From NCBI RefSeq assembly GCF_024346355.1, contig NZ_JAGQCU010000002.1, positions 185,880-249,879 on the forward strand: DNA of 64,000 nucleotides. The letters run 5' to 3'. Under the pieces are notes generated by a model that saw only the letters and a program-made list of their open reading frames with translations, was not told where the DNA came from and did not search any database. The position numbers and the translations under genes are program-made. The DNA comes from Cyanobium sp. ATX 6A2. Lineage in GTDB: Bacteria > Cyanobacteriota > Cyanobacteriia > PCC-6307 > Cyanobiaceae. Of this stretch, positions 18,985 through 27,041 are shown piece by piece; within the stretch, counting starts at the first letter, position 1; each line of letters starts with the position of its first letter.

Positions 18985-19734
18985 ATGCAGTCGCCTGGCC
19001 GCGGGCTGCGCCTCCCGCCGCTGCGCGGGGTCAAGGCAGCCTGGCCGTGGCTGCTGGTGTTCGCCGCCGTGGCGGCTGTGCGCCTCAGCAAGGGGGCGTT
19101 CCTCAGCGATGCCTTCGCCCTGTTCAGCCGTCCCTTCTGGCCGGGCAGTGCCCAGTCGGAATGGCTGCGAGCCGCCCAGCAGCTCGATCAGCAGAGCCGC
19201 CTCGAGCAGCTTGAGGCCGACAACCGCCGCCTGCGGGAGCTGCTCGAGCTCCAGGCCGGCTCCGGCGAGCTGCTCAGCGCCCCGGTGATCTCCCGCCAGG
19301 CTCAGGGCTGGTGGCAGCAGCTGGTGATCGGTCGCGGCTCGCTGCAGGGGCTGGACAGTGGCCATGCGGTGCTCGCCCCGGGCGGGCTGCTGGGCCGGGT
19401 GGTCAGCGTCACCCCCTCCACCGCCACCGTCACCCTGCTCACCGATTCCTCCAGCCGCGTGGGCGTGTGGGTGGGCCGGGTGCGCCACCACGGCATGCTC
19501 GTGGGTCAGGGCACCGATCGCCCCCTGCTGCGCTTCATCCAGCAGGACGTGGGGGTGCGGCCTGGCGATGTGGTCACCACGTCCCCCGCCAGCACCCTGC
19601 TGCCGCCGAATCTCACCGTGGGCGTGGTGCAGAGCGTGAATGACCAGGCGGTGCCGGCCCCCGAGGCGGTGGTGCAGCTGAGCGCGCCGGCCGAGGCGAT
19701 CGACTGGGTGCAGGTGCGGGTGACGGCGCCGTGA
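18985..19734 (+). CDS. mreC: Rod shape-determining protein MreC
   Basis: MreC spans the inner membrane once and bridges MreB to the periplasmic cell-wall synthases. It is 249 residues with a membrane segment near residues 14-30 (AWPWLLVFAAVAAVRL), a coiled coil rich in Gln/Glu/Leu (SEWLRAAQQLDQQSRLEQLE through LRELLELQAG) and a beta-rich domain with VISRQAQGWWQQLVIGRGS and GGLLGRVVSV. It starts 5 bases after the mreB stop. Confidence 0.94.
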   Translation: MQSPGRGLRLPPLRGVKAAWPWLLVFAAVAAVRLSKGAFLSDAFALFSRPFWPGSAQSEWLRAAQQLDQQSRLEQLEADNRRLRELLELQAGSGELLSAPVISRQAQGWWQQLVIGRGSLQGLDSGHAVLAPGGLLGRVVSVTPSTATVTLLTDSSSRVGVWVGRVRHHGMLVGQGTDRPLLRFIQQDVGVRPGDVVTTSPASTLLPPNLTVGVVQSVNDQAVPAPEAVVQLSAPAEAIDWVQVRVTAP

Positions 19735-20231
19735 GCGGCCTGGCGCGCCAGCGCTGGACCCTGGCCACCGTGCTGCTGGTGCCCCTGCTGGTGCTGGCCG
19801 CGCCACCCCCGTTGCAGCTGGCCGGAGTGCCGCCCAGCTGGGCCGTGCTCTGGCTGCTGCCCTGGGCCCTGGTGGACGGCCCCCTCTCCGGCGCCCTGCT
19901 GGGGGTGGTGCTGGGGCTGTTGCTCGATGGCCTCCATCCCGGCCCGCTCACCCAGCTGCCCGTGCTGGCCCTGCTGGGCTGGTGGTGGGGCCGGCTGGGG
20001 AGCCGGCGGCCGCCGATCGAGCGCAGCTTCAGCCTCGGCCTGCTGGCCCTGCTGGGCACCGCCCTGCTGGGGGCTTCGCTGGCCCTGCAGCAGCTGCTGT
20101 GGGGGCTCTCCAGCGCTGCGGCCGTGCACACGCTGCTGGCCCAGACCCTGCTCACGGGTCTGCTGGCACCGATGCTGTGCTCACTGCAACTGCTGCTCTG
20201 GCGCCAGCTGGCCCCGGGGTTGCGCAGCTGA
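19731..20231 (+). CDS. mreD: Rod shape-determining protein MreD
   Basis: This 166-residue, very hydrophobic protein has five or six membrane helices, as expected of MreD, the third member of the elongasome core. Sequence conservation in this family is low, so position after mreC and topology carry the call. The motif DGPLSGALLGVVLGLLLDGLHPGPL (about residues 48-72) with its GxxLGxxLD pattern is MreD-like. The GTG start at 19731 overlaps the mreC TGA. Confidence 0.85.
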   Translation: MSGLARQRWTLATVLLVPLLVLAAPPPLQLAGVPPSWAVLWLLPWALVDGPLSGALLGVVLGLLLDGLHPGPLTQLPVLALLGWWWGRLGSRRPPIERSFSLGLLALLGTALLGASLALQQLLWGLSSAAAVHTLLAQTLLTGLLAPMLCSLQLLLWRQLAPGLRS

Positions 20232-20293
20232 TGCCGATACCCCCGCCAGCCGAGCCACCGCCAGCCGAACTCCAGCCAGCCGATGCCGCCTGA
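20231..20293 (+). other. 20-codon micro-ORF with a 15-bp repeat between mreD and the binding-protein gene
   Basis: An ATG at 20231 overlaps the mreD TGA (TGATG) and opens a 20-codon frame ending in TGA at 20291-20293, overlapping the start of the next gene. It contains CGCCAGCCGA twice (20244, 20259) and a near copy (20274), exactly 15 bases apart, so the peptide repeats PPAEP, PPAEL and QPADA. It could be a coupling peptide or simply a repeat slippage product. Confidence 0.35.
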
Positions 20294-21614
20294 TCCGATG
20301 TCCAGCCTGACGATGCCCCGCCGGCGGTTGCTGCGCCTGCTGGCGCTGGCGGGGGGATCGGCCGGCCTGGCGGCCTGCGGCCGGCCTGGGGGCCGGGGCG
20401 ATGGCCGGAGTGAGCTCAACCTCTGGACCCTCGATCTGGCCCCCCGCTTCAACGACTATCTGGGCGGCGTCATCGCCGCCTGGGAGCGCGACAACCGGGC
20501 CGAGCGGGTGCGCTGGACCGATGTGCCCTGGGGATCGGTGGAGCGCAAGCTGCTGGCCTCGGTGTTCGCCCGCACCGCCCCCGATCTGGCGAACCTCAAT
20601 CCCCCCTTCGCCGCCAATCTGGCCAGCAAGGGAGGGCTGCTGGATCTGGCGCCCCTGGTGAGCGCCGAGGCCGCCGCGAGCTATCTGCCCGCGATCTGGG
20701 AGGCGGGTGGCCAGGACGGCGCCCAGTTCGCCATTCCCTGGTATCTCACCGCCCGCATCGGCATGGCCAACCGCCGCTTGCTGGCCGAGGCGGGCAGCAG
20801 CGCCCCGCCCCGGCGCTGGCGGGATGTGCCGGCCTGGGCGGAGGCCGTGCGGCGGCGCACCGGGCGCTACGCCCTGTTCATGACGGTGGTGCCGGACGAC
20901 TCCGCGGAACTGCTGGAGACCCTGGTGCAGATGGGCGTGCAGCTGCTCGACGGGCGCCGCCGCGCCGCCTTCAACAGTCCGGCCGGGCGGGAGGCTTTCC
21001 AGTTCTGGAGCGAGCTCTACCGCCGCGAGCTGCTGCCGCGCGAAGTGGTGAGCCAGGGCTTCCGCCGCGCCATCGAGCTCTACCAGGCCGGTGATCTGGC
21101 CCTGGTGGCCACCGGGCCGGACTTCCTGCGCAACCTGCAGACCAACGCCCCCGGCATCGCCCGCGACACCGCCCCCTTCCCGCCGATCACCGGCGAGGAC
21201 GACGCCGCCAACGTGGCGGTGATGAACCTCGTGGTGCCCCGCCAGAGCGCCATGGCCGCCGAGGCCGTGAGCTTCGGGCTGTTTCTCACCAACGCCGCCA
21301 ATCAGCTGGCCTTCGCTGAGGAGGCCCGGGTGCTGCCCTCGTCGCGGGAGGCTCTCCGCCAGCTGGAGGCGTCGCTGGCCCGGCCCGCCGGCGGCGATCC
21401 GGCCAGCCAGCTGGTGGAGCAGGCCCGGCTGCTCTCGGCCCGCACCCTGCGCCGCGCCCGGGTGCTGGTGCCGGCGATCCCGGGCATCAAGCGCCTGCAG
21501 GCGATCGTGTACACCCAGTTGCAGCGGGCGATGCTGGGCCAGGTGGACAGCGACCGGGCCCTGGCGGAAGCGGAGCGGGAGTGGAACCGCTACGCCGAGG
21601 CCCGCTGGCCCTGA
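20283..21614 (+). CDS. Extracellular solute-binding lipoprotein of a sugar ABC transporter (family 1)
   Basis: A 443-residue binding protein. The N-terminus has basic residues (PRRRLLRLLALAGG), a hydrophobic segment and a lipobox GLAAC, so it should be lipid-anchored; the RRR before the hydrophobic stretch may allow Tat export. The mature part (ELNLWTLDLAPRFNDYLGGVIAAWERD, PDLANLNPPFAANLASKG, MGVQLLDGRRRAAFNSPAGREAFQFW) follows the maltose/glycerol-3-phosphate binding protein pattern. Cyanobacteria use such proteins for glucosylglycerol, sucrose or trehalose uptake; the substrate is unknown here. No permease or ATPase gene is adjacent. Starts at 20283, 20298 or 20313 are all possible. Confidence 0.87.
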   Translation: MPPDPMSSLTMPRRRLLRLLALAGGSAGLAACGRPGGRGDGRSELNLWTLDLAPRFNDYLGGVIAAWERDNRAERVRWTDVPWGSVERKLLASVFARTAPDLANLNPPFAANLASKGGLLDLAPLVSAEAAASYLPAIWEAGGQDGAQFAIPWYLTARIGMANRRLLAEAGSSAPPRRWRDVPAWAEAVRRRTGRYALFMTVVPDDSAELLETLVQMGVQLLDGRRRAAFNSPAGREAFQFWSELYRRELLPREVVSQGFRRAIELYQAGDLALVATGPDFLRNLQTNAPGIARDTAPFPPITGEDDAANVAVMNLVVPRQSAMAAEAVSFGLFLTNAANQLAFAEEARVLPSSREALRQLEASLARPAGGDPASQLVEQARLLSARTLRRARVLVPAIPGIKRLQAIVYTQLQRAMLGQVDSDRALAEAEREWNRYAEARWP

Positions 21615-21638
21615 CGGAGCGAGGCCCGCTGGCCTTGA
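21596..21638 (+). repeat. 19-bp direct repeat duplicating the 3' end of the binding-protein gene
   Basis: CGAGGCCCGCTGGCCCTGA (21596-21614), which ends with the stop codon, is followed at 21620-21638 by the same sequence with one change (C to T), so the final codons and the stop are present twice, 24 bases apart. Confidence 0.8.
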
Positions 21639-21747
21639 AAAACCCTTAAGCCTCGCCTGTTACCCCCCTCTGGTGTTGGCGCAGACGGGCACCCGTGACC
21701 CATAGAAAGGTAGGGTTGCGAAACTTCATACCGTTGGTGCCTTGCCC

Positions 21748-22527
21748 ATGCCCTCGGCGGACAGGCCCACCCCATCGGGCGATCCCAAGGCCACCGTGCT
21801 CGTGGTCGACGACGAAGCGGCCGTACGCCGGGTGCTGCTGATGCGCCTGCAGCTGGCTGGCTACCGGGTGGTGTGCGCCGAGGACGGCGAAGAGGCCATC
21901 AGCCTGTTTCATCAGGAGCAGCCCGATGTGGTGGTGCTCGACGTGATGATGCCCAAGCTCGACGGCTTTGCGGTCTGCCGCCGGTTGCGGGCCGAATCCT
22001 GCGTGCCGATCATCTTTCTCTCGGCCCTCGATGCCATCGCCGAGCGGGTGTCGGGCCTGGATCTCGGGGCCGACGACTATCTGCCCAAACCATTCAGCCC
22101 CAAGGAACTCGAGGCCCGCATCGCCACCATCCTGCGCCGGGTGGGCCGGGGCTCGGCCTCCACTGAGCCACGCGAACTGCCAAGCGGCAATGGCGTGCTG
22201 CGGGTGGGGGATCTGGTGGTGGACACCAACCGCCGCCAGGTCACCCGCGACGGCGACCGCATCGCTCTCACCTACACCGAGTTCAGCCTGCTGGAGCTGC
22301 TGTTCCGCGAGCCCGGCCGGGTGGTGCCCCGGGCCGAGATCCTCGAGCAGCTCTGGGGCTATCCGCCCCGCCGCGCCGCCGACCTGCGCGTGGTCGACGT
22401 CTACGTGGCCCGGCTGCGGGGCAAGCTCGAGCCCGATCCCCGCAACCCCGAGCTGATCCTCACGGTGCGCGGCACCGGCTATGCCTCCCAGCGTTTCGGG
22501 GACGGCGGCATGGTGGCCGCCGGCTGA
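21748..22527 (+). CDS. OmpR-family response regulator, RpaB/Ycf27-like
   Basis: Two-component regulator of 259 residues from the ATG at 21748 (a TTG two codons upstream is also possible). The receiver domain has VLVVDDEAAVRRVLL, the phosphoacceptor in VVVLDVMMPKLDGF and the Lys in LGADDYLPKPFSPKELEAR. The C-terminal winged helix reads YTEFSLLELLFREPGRVVP, then EILEQLWGYPPRRAADLRVV and PELILTVRGTGY. VMMPKLDGF, KPFSPKELEARI and NPELILTxRGTGY are hallmarks of RpaB, the essential high-light regulator, rather than RpaA. Whether this is the RpaB orthologue or a paralogue needs a tree. lysS follows after 45 bases. Confidence 0.85.
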   Translation: MPSADRPTPSGDPKATVLVVDDEAAVRRVLLMRLQLAGYRVVCAEDGEEAISLFHQEQPDVVVLDVMMPKLDGFAVCRRLRAESCVPIIFLSALDAIAERVSGLDLGADDYLPKPFSPKELEARIATILRRVGRGSASTEPRELPSGNGVLRVGDLVVDTNRRQVTRDGDRIALTYTEFSLLELLFREPGRVVPRAEILEQLWGYPPRRAADLRVVDVYVARLRGKLEPDPRNPELILTVRGTGYASQRFGDGGMVAAG

Positions 22528-22572
22528 AGCAGCCCCCCGGGGCGCCCCCGCCCTGCGTCCCCGTCCTGCAGG

Positions 22573-24123
22573 ATGGCTGCCTGCCGAACCCTTCCCGCCC
22601 CCGTGTCGGAGCTGCGCGAAATCCGCCTGCAGAAGGCCGCTGCCCTGGCGGAGCTGGGCCAGGGCCCCTACGCCCTGCGCTTTGAGCCCAGCCATCGCAC
22701 TGCCGAGCTGCAGGCCGCCCATGCCGATCTGGCCAACGGCCAGGAGCGCGACGTGGCCGTGGCGGTGGCCGGCCGGGTGATGACCAGGCGGGTGATGGGC
22801 AAGCTGGCCTTCTTCACCCTGGTGGATGAGAGCGGCCCGATCCAGCTGTTTCTGGAGAAGGCCACCCTGGAGGCGGCCAACCCGGAGGCGCCCCCGCCCG
22901 GGGCCTTTGCTCAGATCACCAGCCTGGTGGATGCCGGCGATCTGATCGGGGTGCAGGGCACGCTGCGGCGCACCGATCGCGGCGAACTGTCGGTGAAGGT
23001 GACGGGCTGGCAGATGCTCACCAAGGCGCTCCAGCCCCTGCCCGACAAGTGGCACGGCCTGGCTGATGTGGAGAAGCGCTACCGCCAGCGCTATCTGGAT
23101 CTGATCGTCTCGCCCCACACCCGGGAGACCTTCCGCCGCCGTGCCCTGCTGGTGAGTGCCATGCGCCGCTGGCTCGATGAGCACGGCTTCCTGGAGATCG
23201 AGACGCCGGTGCTGCAGACGGTGAGCGGCGGCGCCGATGCCCGCCCCTTCGAAACCCACCACAACACCCTCGACCTGCCGCTCACCCTGCGCATCGCCAC
23301 CGAGCTGCACCTCAAGCGGCTGGTGGTGGGTGGCTTCGAGCGGGTGTATGAGCTGGGCCGGATCTTCCGCAACGAGGGGGTGAGCACCCGCCACAACCCT
23401 GAGTTCACCTCGGTGGAGGTCTACCAGGCCTATGCCGACTACACCGACATGATGATGCTCACCGAGGAGCTGATCGCCGCGGTGTGCCGTCAGGTGTGCG
23501 GTGACACCCGCATCACCTACCAGGGCACCGCCATCGACCTGGCGCCCCCCTGGCGCCGCGTCACCATGCACGACCTGGTGCAGCAGGCCACCGGCCTCGA
23601 TTTCAACGCCTTCGCCAGCCGCACGGACGCGGCGGCCGCCATGGAGGCGCAGGGGCTGGAGGTGCCGGCCCTGGCCGATTCCGTGGGCCGCCTGCTGGTG
23701 GAGGCCTTCGAGCAGCGGGTGGAGGACACCCTGGTGCAGCCCACCTTCGTGCTCGATTACCCGGTGGAGAACTCCCCCCTGGCCCGCGCCCACCGCAGCA
23801 AGCCGGGCTTGGTGGAGCGCTTCGAGCTGTTCATTGTGGGTCGCGAAACCGCCAACGCCTTCAGCGAGCTGATCGATCCGGTGGATCAGCGCCAGCGCCT
23901 CGAGGCCCAGCAGCAGCGCCGGGCCGCCGGCGACCTGGAGGCTCAGGGGGTGGACGAAGACTTCCTCCAGGCCCTGGAGGTGGGCATGCCACCCACCGGC
24001 GGCCTGGGCATCGGCATCGATCGGCTGGCGATGCTGCTCACCGACAGCGCCTCGATCCGCGATGTGATCGCCTTCCCGCTGCTGCGTCCGGAGGCCTCAC
24101 CGGGCACCGGAGAGGGGGCCTGA
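22573..24123 (+). CDS. lysS: Lysine--tRNA ligase (class II)
   Basis: Charges tRNA-Lys. The 516-residue protein has an N-terminal OB-fold anticodon-binding domain ([21 protein letters not shown], about residues 60-80) and a class II catalytic core: motif 1 in [21 protein letters not shown], motif 2 [25 protein letters not shown] and motif 3 [30 protein letters not shown] and [17 protein letters not shown] are typical of LysS. Confidence 0.97.
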   Translation: MAACRTLPAPVSELREIRLQKAAALAELGQGPYALRFEPSHRTAELQAAHADLANGQERDVAVAVAGRVMTRRVMGKLAFFTLVDESGPIQLFLEKATLEAANPEAPPPGAFAQITSLVDAGDLIGVQGTLRRTDRGELSVKVTGWQMLTKALQPLPDKWHGLADVEKRYRQRYLDLIVSPHTRETFRRRALLVSAMRRWLDEHGFLEIETPVLQTVSGGADARPFETHHNTLDLPLTLRIATELHLKRLVVGGFERVYELGRIFRNEGVSTRHNPEFTSVEVYQAYADYTDMMMLTEELIAAVCRQVCGDTRITYQGTAIDLAPPWRRVTMHDLVQQATGLDFNAFASRTDAAAAMEAQGLEVPALADSVGRLLVEAFEQRVEDTLVQPTFVLDYPVENSPLARAHRSKPGLVERFELFIVGRETANAFSELIDPVDQRQRLEAQQQRRAAGDLEAQGVDEDFLQALEVGMPPTGGLGIGIDRLAMLLTDSASIRDVIAFPLLRPEASPGTGEGA

Positions 24124-24136
24124 GAGGGCGCAATGG

Positions 24137-24142
24137 GATAAT
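24137..24142 (+). promoter_or_regulatory. Possible -10 element upstream of the small gene at 24182
   Basis: GATAAT within GGGATAATGG lies 14 bases after the lysS stop and 40 bases before the next ATG. The same GGATAATGG string precedes tRNA-Arg, and CGATAATGG precedes ndhS, which supports a real promoter motif. No clear -35 was found. Confidence 0.4.
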
Positions 24143-24181
24143 GGCTCCGGTAGCCAATCTCCCCCCAGGGGCAACGATTCC

Positions 24182-24445
24182 ATGAGTGGCGAGCGCGTTG
24201 GTTTTCGCTTCCAACATGCGGATGCGGTCGTGAAGCGCAACCCTCAGGGTCGCTCACGCCGTGGCTGGGTGATGGAACCCGTGGAGCAGACCACGAGCCG
24301 GGGCACGAAGATGCCCGCCTATCGCATCCGCTGGCGGGACAGTGAACGTCCGGAGATCGTGCTGCAGCACATGCTGATCGCCGATCCCGACCCCACCCCG
24401 CCGCCGGAGGGCGTCAGCCTGGTGCCCCCGGCTCCGAAGGCATGA
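24182..24445 (+). CDS. Conserved small cyanobacterial protein, unknown function
   Basis: An 87-residue, basic, soluble protein with no membrane segment or cysteine. Its first two thirds (GFRFQHADAVVKRNPQGRSRRGWVMEP, then GTKMPAYRIRWRDSERPEIVLQHMLI) look compact and well conserved, with alternating beta-like residues; the last 20 residues are Pro-rich. I recall similar proteins next to lysS in other picocyanobacteria but no known role. It has its own promoter-like GATAAT upstream. Its last 32 bases overlap the convergent YdcF gene. Confidence 0.7.
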   Translation: MSGERVGFRFQHADAVVKRNPQGRSRRGWVMEPVEQTTSRGTKMPAYRIRWRDSERPEIVLQHMLIADPDPTPPPEGVSLVPPAPKA

Positions 24446-25247
24446 GCGCTGGCCGGCGGTCCCTCAGCCGGTAGGCGAGGCTGCCCAGGTGCTCCTTCAC
24501 TGCCACGGTGCTGAGTTCGAGGGCATCGGCACTGGGCAGCAGATCCATCACCAGGCTGGCCGCCGTGGGTGCGCCGAACTGGGCCCGCTCCGGCAGCTGA
24601 AAGTCGCAGGCCACCGGAATCACCTCCAGGCCGCTGCGCCGCTCGAAGCTCTTCAGGGAGCGGGGCAGGTGGTAGGCGCTGGTCACCAGGATGATGCGAC
24701 GCCAGCCGCGCTGGCGGCCCAGCTCACCGATGTCCCGGGCTTCCTCGGCGGTGGTGCGCGAGTGCGGGTTGAGCAGAATGCGCTCGGGGGGCACCCCCAG
24801 CTCCTCGGCCAGATCCCGGGCCCAGATGGCCTCCGGGGCGGCCGGATCGCCGCTGGTGAAGCTCACACTGCCGCCGCTGGTCACCAGCAGCGGCGCCCGC
24901 TGCTGGTTCAACAGCCGCACACCGGTGAGCAGCCGGTCGCCGCCCTCGGCCACCTCCACCCCGGCTCGTGGTGGCAGTGGCGGCCGCAGGCCACCGCCCA
25001 GCACCACCACGGCGTCGGCCTGGGGGATCGGCTCCGGCACCAGGGCCGCGGCTCGCTCCTCCAGGCCCCAGATCAGCTGCCGGCTGGTGAGCGGCATGGC
25101 GAACAGCCAGATCACCCCCAGCCCGCCGGCCCCCAGCCAGGGGCCCCAGCGCCGCCTGCGGCCCAGCCATCCCGCCACCCCCAGGCTCAGGCCCAGCCCC
25201 AGGGGGTAGAGCAGCAGCGGCAGCAGCTTGGAGAGCAGGAAACCCAT
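24414..25247 (-). CDS. YdcF/DUF218-family membrane protein (SanA/ElyC-like)
   Basis: A 277-residue protein with two N-terminal membrane helices (about residues 5-27 and 35-55) and a periplasmic or cytosolic DUF218 domain: ADAVVVLGGGLRPP, PLLVTSGG, HSRTTAEEARDIGE and IILVTSAYHLPRS are the four family landmarks. Relatives (SanA, ElyC) affect envelope permeability and lipid-carrier metabolism; biochemistry is poorly known. It is last in a minus-strand run after egtB-egtD and two small genes, 20 bases from the previous stop, so it may be part of the ergothioneine transcript. Confidence 0.85.
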   Translation of the reverse strand: MGFLLSKLLPLLLYPLGLGLSLGVAGWLGRRRRWGPWLGAGGLGVIWLFAMPLTSRQLIWGLEERAAALVPEPIPQADAVVVLGGGLRPPLPPRAGVEVAEGGDRLLTGVRLLNQQRAPLLVTSGGSVSFTSGDPAAPEAIWARDLAEELGVPPERILLNPHSRTTAEEARDIGELGRQRGWRRIILVTSAYHLPRSLKSFERRSGLEVIPVACDFQLPERAQFGAPTAASLVMDLLPSADALELSTVAVKEHLGSLAYRLRDRRPALMPSEPGAPG

Positions 25248-25267
25248 CGCCGAGGGGTCTGGCCGGA

Positions 25268-25780
25268 TCAGCCCTGGTTGCGGCGCAGCCGCTCCAGGTC
25301 CTGCTGGGTTTCGAAATCGGCCCAGGCCTGATCCAGGTTCAGCTTGGGGTTGGCCTGGGCCTCGGCCTGGGCTTCGTTTCGGACGCTGGTTTCATGTTCG
25401 GTGGGAGCGTTGAGCTCGGCCTCCAGCTTGCGGAAGGCCACACCCAGTTCCCCCAGGGCCTGCCAGCGGTCACGGCCCCGGGCCCGCAGTTCGGCCACGT
25501 GCAGCTCGGCCCGCTCCGCCAGCTCGCCGGCACCGGCGGCGCGGGCCCGCCCCACCCGCCCCTCCCACTCGCCGATCTCGCCGGCCAGGTGCAGCAGTTC
25601 CGAGCGGGTCTGCTCGGCGCTCGTCTGCAGGTCGATGCGGCGGCGGCGCAGGCGCTGTTGCCGCTCCAGCCGCTCCTGCTGGCGCAGCAGCCGCTCCTGC
25701 TCGGGGTTGGCGCTCAGAAACGACTCCAGCTGCTCCTCGAGCTGCGCCTCCAGGCGGCTGAACCAGTCGCTCGCGGTCAT
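25268..25780 (-). CDS. Coiled-coil protein linked to the ergothioneine (hercynine) locus
   Basis: A 170-residue, highly charged protein, almost all predicted helix and coiled coil, from FSRLEAQLEEQLESFLSANP through ERLLRQQERLERQQRLRRRR to ELRARGRDRWQALGELG. From memory, a family of this size and layout is named 'hercynine metabolism protein' (TIGR04376) in cyanobacteria because it always sits by egtD; the match here is by position and appearance, not a search. Its ATG overlaps the stop of the preceding small gene by 4 bases (ATGA). Its biochemical role is unknown; a scaffold or PspA-like membrane-associated role is a guess. Confidence 0.7.
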   Translation of the reverse strand: MTASDWFSRLEAQLEEQLESFLSANPEQERLLRQQERLERQQRLRRRRIDLQTSAEQTRSELLHLAGEIGEWEGRVGRARAAGAGELAERAELHVAELRARGRDRWQALGELGVAFRKLEAELNAPTEHETSVRNEAQAEAQANPKLNLDQAWADFETQQDLERLRRNQG

Positions 25781-26040
25781 GGCTGGGCGGGGGGTTCGGC
25801 GGCTGGGCCGGGGGCCTGGCCGGGGGCACGGGTGATCAGGGGCGCCTCGATCTCCTCCTGCAGGGGGGTGATCGCCGCCTCGCGGGAGCGCAGCAGCAGC
25901 TGGGTGAGGCGGGCGACGCCGCCCTCGCCCAGGTTCTGGCTGGCGAGCGTTTCGAAGCTGGCGGCGTAGAGCTGCTCGAGCTGGGCGATCAGGCCCTCGC
26001 GCAGCTGGCGCACGGCCTGGCGCTGGTCTTCCCTCGACAT
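25777..26040 (-). CDS. Small protein linked to the ergothioneine (hercynine) locus
   Basis: An 87-residue protein directly after egtD, with a 17-base gap. The first ~55 residues form a helical hairpin-like segment (REDQRQAVRQLREGLIAQLE, then QLYAASFETLASQNLGEG) and the end is Ala/Pro-rich. It appears to be the family called 'hercynine metabolism small protein' (TIGR04375) as I recall it, which co-occurs with egtD and the coiled-coil protein. The frame stays open far upstream, antisense-like, into egtD; the ATG at 26040 is chosen because it gives the conserved start MSREDQRQAV. Confidence 0.68.
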   Translation of the reverse strand: MSREDQRQAVRQLREGLIAQLEQLYAASFETLASQNLGEGGVARLTQLLLRSREAAITPLQEEIEAPLITRAPGQAPGPAAEPPAQP

Positions 26041-26057
26041 GGCGGCTGGGGCAGGGC

Positions 26058-27041
26058 TCAGGGTGAGTCTGCCTGGCCCAGCAGATGCAGGGACAGATCC
26101 GCGGCTGTGTCGCTCCAGCGGCCCAGCGGCCGCCAGAGCGCCTCGGCGGCCAGCTGCAGAAAGGCCTCCGGGGTGTACTTCACGCTGTATTCGCTGATCA
26201 GTTCCTCGCCGGCGGCGAAGCTCCAGCGGCCACCGGCGAGCCGCACCGTCTGGGGGCGCTGGCTCACCAGCGCCATGGCGATGCGGCTCTGCTCGGGCTG
26301 CCAGCGGGCCCGGTAGCGGAAGCCGGCGGGGTCGAAGTCGCCCTCCAGATCCCGGTTCAGGCGGGCCAGCAGGTTGAGGGCGAAGGCCGCCGAGGCGCCG
26401 GCGGCATCGTCGTAGGCGGCCTCCAGGCGCTGCACCGCCTTGGGCTGGTCGATGCCGATCAGCAGCAGGCCGCCGGGCCCCAGCAGGCGCCGGAACTGAA
26501 CCAGCAAGCGGCGGGCCTCGGCCGGATCGAAGTTGCCGATCGAGCTGCCGGGGTAGAAGCCCAGCCGGCGTTGGCCGGCCAACTCGGGCAGGGGCGGCAG
26601 GGCCGGCTGGGCGTTGTAGTCGCAGCACACCCCCAGCACCCGGGTGGCGGGGTGGCCGGCCTGCAGGGCGGCGCAGGTGGCTTCCAGGGCGCTGCGGCTG
26701 ATGTCCAGGGCCAGGTAGGCGGGCGGCCGCAGGGCGTCCAGCAGGGGACCGGCCTTGCGGTCGTTGCCGGCGCCGAATTCCAGCACCACCGGGGGTGGCG
26801 GGCCGATCGCCGCCGCGATCGCCGCCGCTGAGCACTCCAGCAGCCCCACCTCGGTGCGGGTGAGGGTGTACTCCGGCTGCTCGCAGATCGCCTCGAACAG
26901 CCGCGAGCCTTCGGCGTCGTAGAGCAGCCAGGCGGGCAGCTGCCGCGGCCGGCGCTCCATGCCCGCTCGCACCAGCGCGCTGATGTCGGCCGGGGCCGGA
27001 TGCAGGTCGATCAGCCGCGGGCGCTGGGTGGTGAGGTTCAT
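26058..27041 (-). CDS. egtD: L-histidine N-alpha-methyltransferase
   Basis: EgtD methylates histidine three times to hercynine using S-adenosylmethionine, the first step to ergothioneine. The 327-residue protein fits the family. PRQLPAWLLYDAEGSRLFEAICEQPEYTLTR-type sequence covers the N-terminal His-binding part; VVLEFGAGNDRKAGPLLDAL (about residues 85-104) is the SAM site, and LDISRSALE the acidic ribose loop. FYPGSSIGNFDPAEA and LIGIDQPKA are family landmarks. Its ATG overlaps the egtB stop by 4 bases, so the two are coupled. Confidence 0.95.
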   Translation of the reverse strand: MNLTTQRPRLIDLHPAPADISALVRAGMERRPRQLPAWLLYDAEGSRLFEAICEQPEYTLTRTEVGLLECSAAAIAAAIGPPPPVVLEFGAGNDRKAGPLLDALRPPAYLALDISRSALEATCAALQAGHPATRVLGVCCDYNAQPALPPLPELAGQRRLGFYPGSSIGNFDPAEARRLLVQFRRLLGPGGLLLIGIDQPKAVQRLEAAYDDAAGASAAFALNLLARLNRDLEGDFDPAGFRYRARWQPEQSRIAMALVSQRPQTVRLAGGRWSFAAGEELISEYSVKYTPEAFLQLAAEALWRPLGRWSDTAADLSLHLLGQADSP

